From assembly GCA_003118195.1 (NCBI GenBank), contig BEXV01000050.1:640059-651831 (forward strand): DNA of 11,773 nucleotides. Direction: 5' to 3'. Each line of letters opens with the position of its first letter. The stretch's first letter is position 1. The position numbers and the translations under genes were made by a program. The notes beneath the pieces were generated by a model. It saw only the letters and a program-made list of their open reading frames with translations, searched no databases and was not told where the DNA came from. Below, one piece after another: positions 8,771 to 11,773 of this stretch. The DNA comes from Hemicentrotus pulcherrimus (Eukaryota > Echinodermata > Echinoidea > Camarodonta > Strongylocentrotidae).

Positions 8771-8894
8771 AAATGTTCGTTGATTTTTTTTTGATATTCG
8801 ATATTTAATATGTGTGGCATTATTGATTTTGTCAGGGACGTTATTGTTTATATTATGTGAAAAGAAATGAAAAATAAATTCGCTCTGTATAGAG

Positions 8895-8939
<45 letters not shown>
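8895..8939. repeat. (CTA)15 microsatellite
   Basis: Fifteen perfect CTA trinucleotides are counted in the sequence. They probably form the 3' tail of the preceding LINE relic, and purity suggests replication slippage after insertion. Confidence 0.95.
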
Positions 8940-9259
8940 TTGATAAAAGTTTATTCACATATTTAGAATTAATTTATTTTTTTAAATTATTCTAATTAAG
9001 TACGGATGTAATTCATCTTGCATAGATTTGAGGTTGCCATATCGGGCTATCATCGGGTAAATGTCCAAGATGTCACTACCATTAAAAAAAAAATCTGATT
9101 AATTTTAGTTTAGTCAATTCAAATTAATTTCAGACTAATTTATTTTAAGCCCTTATTTATTTTTAGTGATACAATAACACTTGTAGGCCTGGAAATAAAA
9201 GAAAAGGCGGAAAAAAGGGTAAATTGCATGTGACATTAATTGATGCCTCGGTATAGGGC

Positions 9260-9387
9260 ACAAATTATAGCTACGTATTATCTAAGCATGATTTGTGCAT
9301 TCTGTCTATTGAAATGCAATTGTTCGTAACGGGTGAATGCAAACAAATTGTAACTACGTACTTAACTCAGGTTTGTGCATTAAATTT
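9260..9387. repeat. Degenerate ~83-bp tandem duplication
   Basis: The block beginning ACAAATTATAGCTACGTA at 9260 recurs at 9343 as ACAAATTGTAACTACGTA (16 of 18 identical). In both copies it is followed some 16-18 bases later by TTTGTGCATT. In the first copy GCACAAAT and ATTTGTGC are exact inverted repeats and could form a stem. Confidence 0.75.
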
Positions 9388-9493
9388 GAGTATATTTCGA
9401 AAATCACATTATTTTCCCTACAAAAATTTAGTCTATGAGCATTCCCAATGACTCACGCACTAGCTGCAGTTGATGGACGAACACCCTACCCTG

Positions 9494-9534
9494 GATCATG
9501 TAGATTAGCCTTTCAACGGTCTACACACATGATC
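9494..9534. repeat. Imperfect hairpin
   Basis: GATCATGTAGA (9494-9504) pairs with TCTACACACATGATC (9520-9534) apart from a four-base bulge, around a 15-base loop. A direct repeat of TGATCGA follows immediately at about 9530-9547. Function is unknown. Confidence 0.6.
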
Positions 9535-9738
9535 GACAGCTGATCGAGGTGACTCCTGCTTGAGTATAAGATGTCATAACGTTCTTTGATTGAATAAATA
9601 TTGGATTTCTCCATCGGATGATTTTTGTTTCCGATTCCCAAAAGTCAGCTATACTCCACATGAATTAACGGCTGTGCGAATAAAGTAGTGTACAGGGTTG
9701 TTATTTGCATTATTATCAGGATAATGATTATTATTTTA

Positions 9739-9925
9739 TCCTTCTTCTCATTCTCCTTCTCAATATTCTTCTCCTTTTTCTCTTTCTTCTTTTTTTTCTT
9801 CTCCTTTTCCTTCTTTTTCTTCTTTTTGTTTCCTTCTTCTTCTTCTTTTTATTATTATTATTATTAGTAGTAGTAATATTATTATTATTATTGTTATTAT
9901 CATTATTATCAATATCATTATAAGA
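9739..9925. repeat. Polypyrimidine tract followed by ATT-type repeats
   Basis: Positions 9739-9850 are almost purely C/T on the + strand, dominated by CTT and TTCTCC words. They then pass into ATT/AGT/GTT trinucleotide repeats to about 9925. Such tracts can adopt triplex structures and are unstable. Apparent Leu/Phe-rich and Lys/Arg-rich frames here come from the low-complexity composition and are not genes. Confidence 0.9.
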
Positions 9926-10854
9926 AACAAATAGAAATAAAATGACGCAAAATCCGCTTGTTCCACGATAAAAAGGCAATGTTACACTCAAAATTTGTTT
10001 GACAATGCTATTATTATCATTATCATATCTACAATATAACGGTATATAAACTATAAGCTATCAGGTACACGTACAATGCAAATAGGAATGGAAATTCCCC
10101 ATTCTTTTAGAAAACAAATGAAACATGAAGGAATAAGATTAATAATCATTTGAAAGAGAAACTAGCTCGTCGCAAAGTAAGCCCAAGCACTTTGTACAGA
10201 ATGTATGTACAGAACGCTTGATCAAATTATATCAAGTTACAACAATCTTCCTCACGCAAACCTTAAAATCCACTCGACAATATATTGTGGATTAACGCAT
10301 TGAACGCCCCCGCCAGAAAGCGGATTACTCCATAATCCAACTCGTGACATGAAAATATGCAGCTTAACGGCAAGAGTTTTTATCACTTAAACGGACTTAA
10401 GTTAATCTGGAATTAATTAATGCCCTAGATGCCGAACCTTAAGTTATGGTCAAGCAACTGATTGCAATAACAGTGTAGAATGTCTAGAGGATTTCTTGAT
10501 CGTCTTAGGATCATTAAATTCTTTCTCCGGACTAATCTGCCAGTTCTTTGTTTGCTAATACTCCGTGTAAGACTTTCCAAATGAAAACTGGTAACAATAT
10601 AACAAAAGATAAACATATTCATAATGAGGACAAATCCTTTGGACATTTCTCAGATTGTTGCAGTGTATTTGCTGATACCGTTTTAAGATCTGCTCAAACC
10701 ATGCCCCATATGGGTAACCATGTAAGAGTAGATAAAACAACTCTATAGAAACAGATATATTCAGAATGACGATTCTCTAATTGCTTCAACATAAAATATA
10801 TCCAGGGGGTGTGGTACTAAGATTTCCTTGACAAATGATACCTAACCAAAAAAG
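9926..10854. other. Upstream flank of the second gene
   Basis: No coding signal is supported; open frames of 60-75 codons at 10425-10748 on both strands are uncharacteristic. Possible promoter-proximal elements include GGGTGTGGT (10807-10815, KLF/CACCC-like with an overlapping Runx-type TGTGGT), the palindrome CCCATATGGG (10705-10714), and AGATAA words at 10607 and 10730. These are motif matches only. A perfect ACAATATATTGT palindrome occurs at about 10277. Confidence 0.5.
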
Positions 10855-10862
10855 TATAAATA
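10855..10862 (+). promoter_or_regulatory. TATA box of the second gene
   Basis: TATAAATA is a strong TATA match. It is followed 32-38 bases downstream by initiator-like TCAAAAT (A at 10887) and TCAAACT (A at 10893, exact YYANWYY fit). The order TATA, initiator, GTAAGT donor and signal-peptide exon supports a focused promoter. Confidence 0.7.
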
Positions 10863-10886
10863 CTGGAATGTAGCAGAGTACAAATC

Positions 10887-11020
10887 AAAATCAAACTATT
10901 GCTCAAGCCTCAAGGAGAAAGAGAAGTTCCAGAAAGAGTGAATGGATATAATATAAAATCAAAGATCCATTGACAGAAAAGAAGGATCTACGGCGCTACA
11001 AACTGTTTAGTCTCCACGAT
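10887..11020 (+). other. Noncoding first exon (5' UTR) of the second gene
   Basis: The start is set from the TATA distance and initiator matches and may be 10893. The end is fixed by a consensus donor GTAAGT at 11021. The exon holds one short upstream frame, ATG at about 10944, which ends after four codons (MDII then TAA). This could dampen translation of the main frame. Spliced to 11396, no further ATG precedes the one at 11402. Confidence 0.6.
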
Positions 11021-11395
11021 GTAAGTACCATCCTTTTCTCATTTGTTAGTTTATCTTGTATATGCGGTTCCTTTAATAGCTATACCATTTATGTGTTGTA
11101 GATGCATCAAGTAATATTTTGTGGAAATAATACTTGTCGGGCATACTCATTATACAGCGGCCATCCATCAAATAAAGTGTTATCCTCATCACTAACTTAA
11201 CAAATGATACATGTACTACATATTACATTATATCACCTAATTACTGCAATTAGATAAGTTTGAAATATAAGAAAGTGAAAACTGGATACAATTACCACAT
11301 CTGAATTTACCCAAAAGAAAAATGAGTTATTAGGTTTTGCATTACTGTAAAGGTGACAATCATCCTCACAATCTGTTACATCTATTTTTGTACAG
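11021..11395 (+). other. Intron in the 5' UTR of the second gene
   Basis: The donor is GTAAGT at 11021, and the acceptor at 11395 is preceded by a T-rich stretch (ATTTTTGTACAG). The interval is AT-rich and has no other visible feature. Confidence 0.7.
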
Positions 11396-11401
11396 ATCAC
11401 G

Positions 11402-11468
11402 ATGAATAAGATGTGGCTAACATTGGCCGCAGTTCTTGCACTAGCAGTATGTATCAGCTCTGCTCCCG
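11402..11468 (+). CDS. Signal-peptide exon of an unidentified secreted protein (3' partial)
   Basis: The ATG at 11402 opens 22 codons plus one base before a GTAAGT donor at 11469 (phase 1). The peptide starts MNKMWLTLAAVLALAVC and ends ISSAP. It has a short polar/basic start, a hydrophobic core rich in Ala, Leu and Val, and small residues (S-S-A) suited to signal peptidase cleavage. The exon begins at 11396, only six bases before the ATG. A second in-frame Met lies at codon 4, and either would leave the hydrophobic core intact. The mature protein is beyond the window, so no family can be named. A small signal-peptide exon after a noncoding exon and TATA promoter is common for secreted effector or matrix proteins. 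Main doubt: short peptide, single-exon evidence. Confidence 0.72.
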
Positions 11469-11773
11469 GTAAGTATTCGCAAGTGTTATCATTTCATTAA
11501 TATACATCTTTTTAAAATCATATCTACTTTTTAATTTAGATTGAAAATTTGCTCCATTACTCCTGTCTTAGTTGTTCGTTTATCTTTGTCAGTTATTCAG
11601 GTACTGGGATGTCACGGGAGTGAATTATATAGATAAATTGTGGGGGTTAATCCCTCCCCACCCCCAGACAGGGGTAGGGTTCTAGAAAAAACGCGTTTAG
11701 GTAGGCTCAATGCAAGTTTTATTATTTTTCCCCTTCATGGGTCTTTAACGGAGGGGGGGGGGGGGGGGGGGGG
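11469..11773 (+). other. Start of the next intron, ending in poly(G)
   Basis: After the GTAAGT donor the sequence is AT-rich. It then turns C/G-homopolymeric with CCCTCCCCACCCCC at about 11651 and a run of 21 G at 11753-11773 that ends the window. No exon is visible. Confidence 0.6.
11753..11773. repeat. Terminal G21 run
   Basis: Twenty-one consecutive G end the window. The run can form G-quadruplex structures. Its position at the very end suggests an assembly boundary or a sequencing stop, so its true length is uncertain. Confidence 0.9.

Larger units (their letters stand above)
8576..8939 (+). mobile_element. Probable LINE 3' UTR ending in a CTA-repeat tail
   Basis: Sequence after the pol relic contains a (CA)8 run at 8742-8757 and AATAAA at 8873-8878. 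It ends in fifteen perfect CTA units starting 17 bases after that signal. Many CR1/L2-type elements end in a short tandem repeat instead of poly(A), so the CTA run is a plausible element terminus. The assignment is inferred from order and spacing. Confidence 0.5.
8940..9738. other. Noncoding intergenic region with small repeats and hairpins
   Basis: No supported gene. The stretch at 8965-8999 is an AT-rich imperfect hairpin (TTAGAAT...ATTCTAA). A tandem duplication lies at about 9260-9387. An imperfect hairpin has arms at 9494-9504 and 9520-9534. A TATA-like GTATAAG (about 9564) precedes AATAAA (9593-9598), but long terminal repeat boundaries could not be found. Confidence 0.65.

Noticed and set aside
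9440..9660. Solo LTR
   Set aside because: TATA-like GTATAAG, AATAAA and a terminal CA are in LTR-like order, but no TG start with a matching target duplication could be found.
9705..9991. Leu/Phe-rich and Lys/Arg/Asn-rich open frames
   Set aside because: They are translations of the pyrimidine tract and ATT repeats, with no complexity or start context.
10607..10735. GATA-type AGATAA sites
   Set aside because: Six-base words are expected often in AT-rich DNA. They are noted in the flank but not called as sites.
10425..10748. Overlapping open frames on both strands
   Set aside because: They are short, lack protein features, and lie in the upstream flank of the TATA promoter.
1..11773. tRNA, rRNA, CRISPR or prokaryotic operon features
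   Set aside because: I looked for GTTCGANNC-type B boxes, rRNA-like blocks, regularly spaced repeats and ribosome binding sites and saw none. Splice sites show the DNA is eukaryotic.

Overview
The window is animal (metazoan) genomic DNA, AT-rich, with short exons, GT-AG introns and transposon debris. The conserved gene matches the vertebrate protein TTC21B/IFT139 closely. The mix of that gene, a CR1/Jockey-type LINE relic and a short TTAA-flanked inverted-repeat element suggests a marine invertebrate, perhaps a deuterostome such as an echinoderm or amphioxus. That placement is inference, because nothing here is diagnostic of a species.

Layout. Positions 1-5243 (+) hold the last seven coding exons (281 codons plus a partial one) of a TTC21B/IFT139 gene, the TPR subunit of intraflagellar transport complex A. 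Its six complete introns carry a perfect 91-bp hairpin palindrome (1164-1254), a ~367-bp TTAA-flanked MITE-like element (1256-1622), and a possible smaller inverted-repeat block (3000-3130). The stop codon is followed by a ~1.1-kb putative 3' UTR with AATAAA at 6342. This UTR contains near-exact and decayed copies of the end of the last coding exon, about 90 bp apart. Positions 6370-7486 are AT-rich intergenic DNA. Positions 7489-8570 are a dead, 5'-truncated LINE reverse-transcriptase relic on the + strand. Its probable 3' UTR runs to a (CTA)15 tail at 8895-8939. Positions 8940-10850 are noncoding, with an ~83-bp tandem duplication (about 9260-9387), hairpins, and a long pyrimidine tract plus ATT repeats (9739-9925).

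From about 10855 a second gene begins on the + strand: TATA box, noncoding first exon, GTAAGT donor, then a coding exon (11402-11468) that encodes a signal peptide. The rest of this secreted or secretory-pathway protein lies beyond the window, which ends in a run of 21 G that may mark an assembly edge.

The two genes show no functional link. I found no rRNA, tRNA, CRISPR array or prokaryote-type operon. The most unusual observations are the terminal-exon-derived repeats in the TTC21B 3' UTR, the perfect palindrome abutting the MITE, and the regulatory-like motifs inside the MITE.
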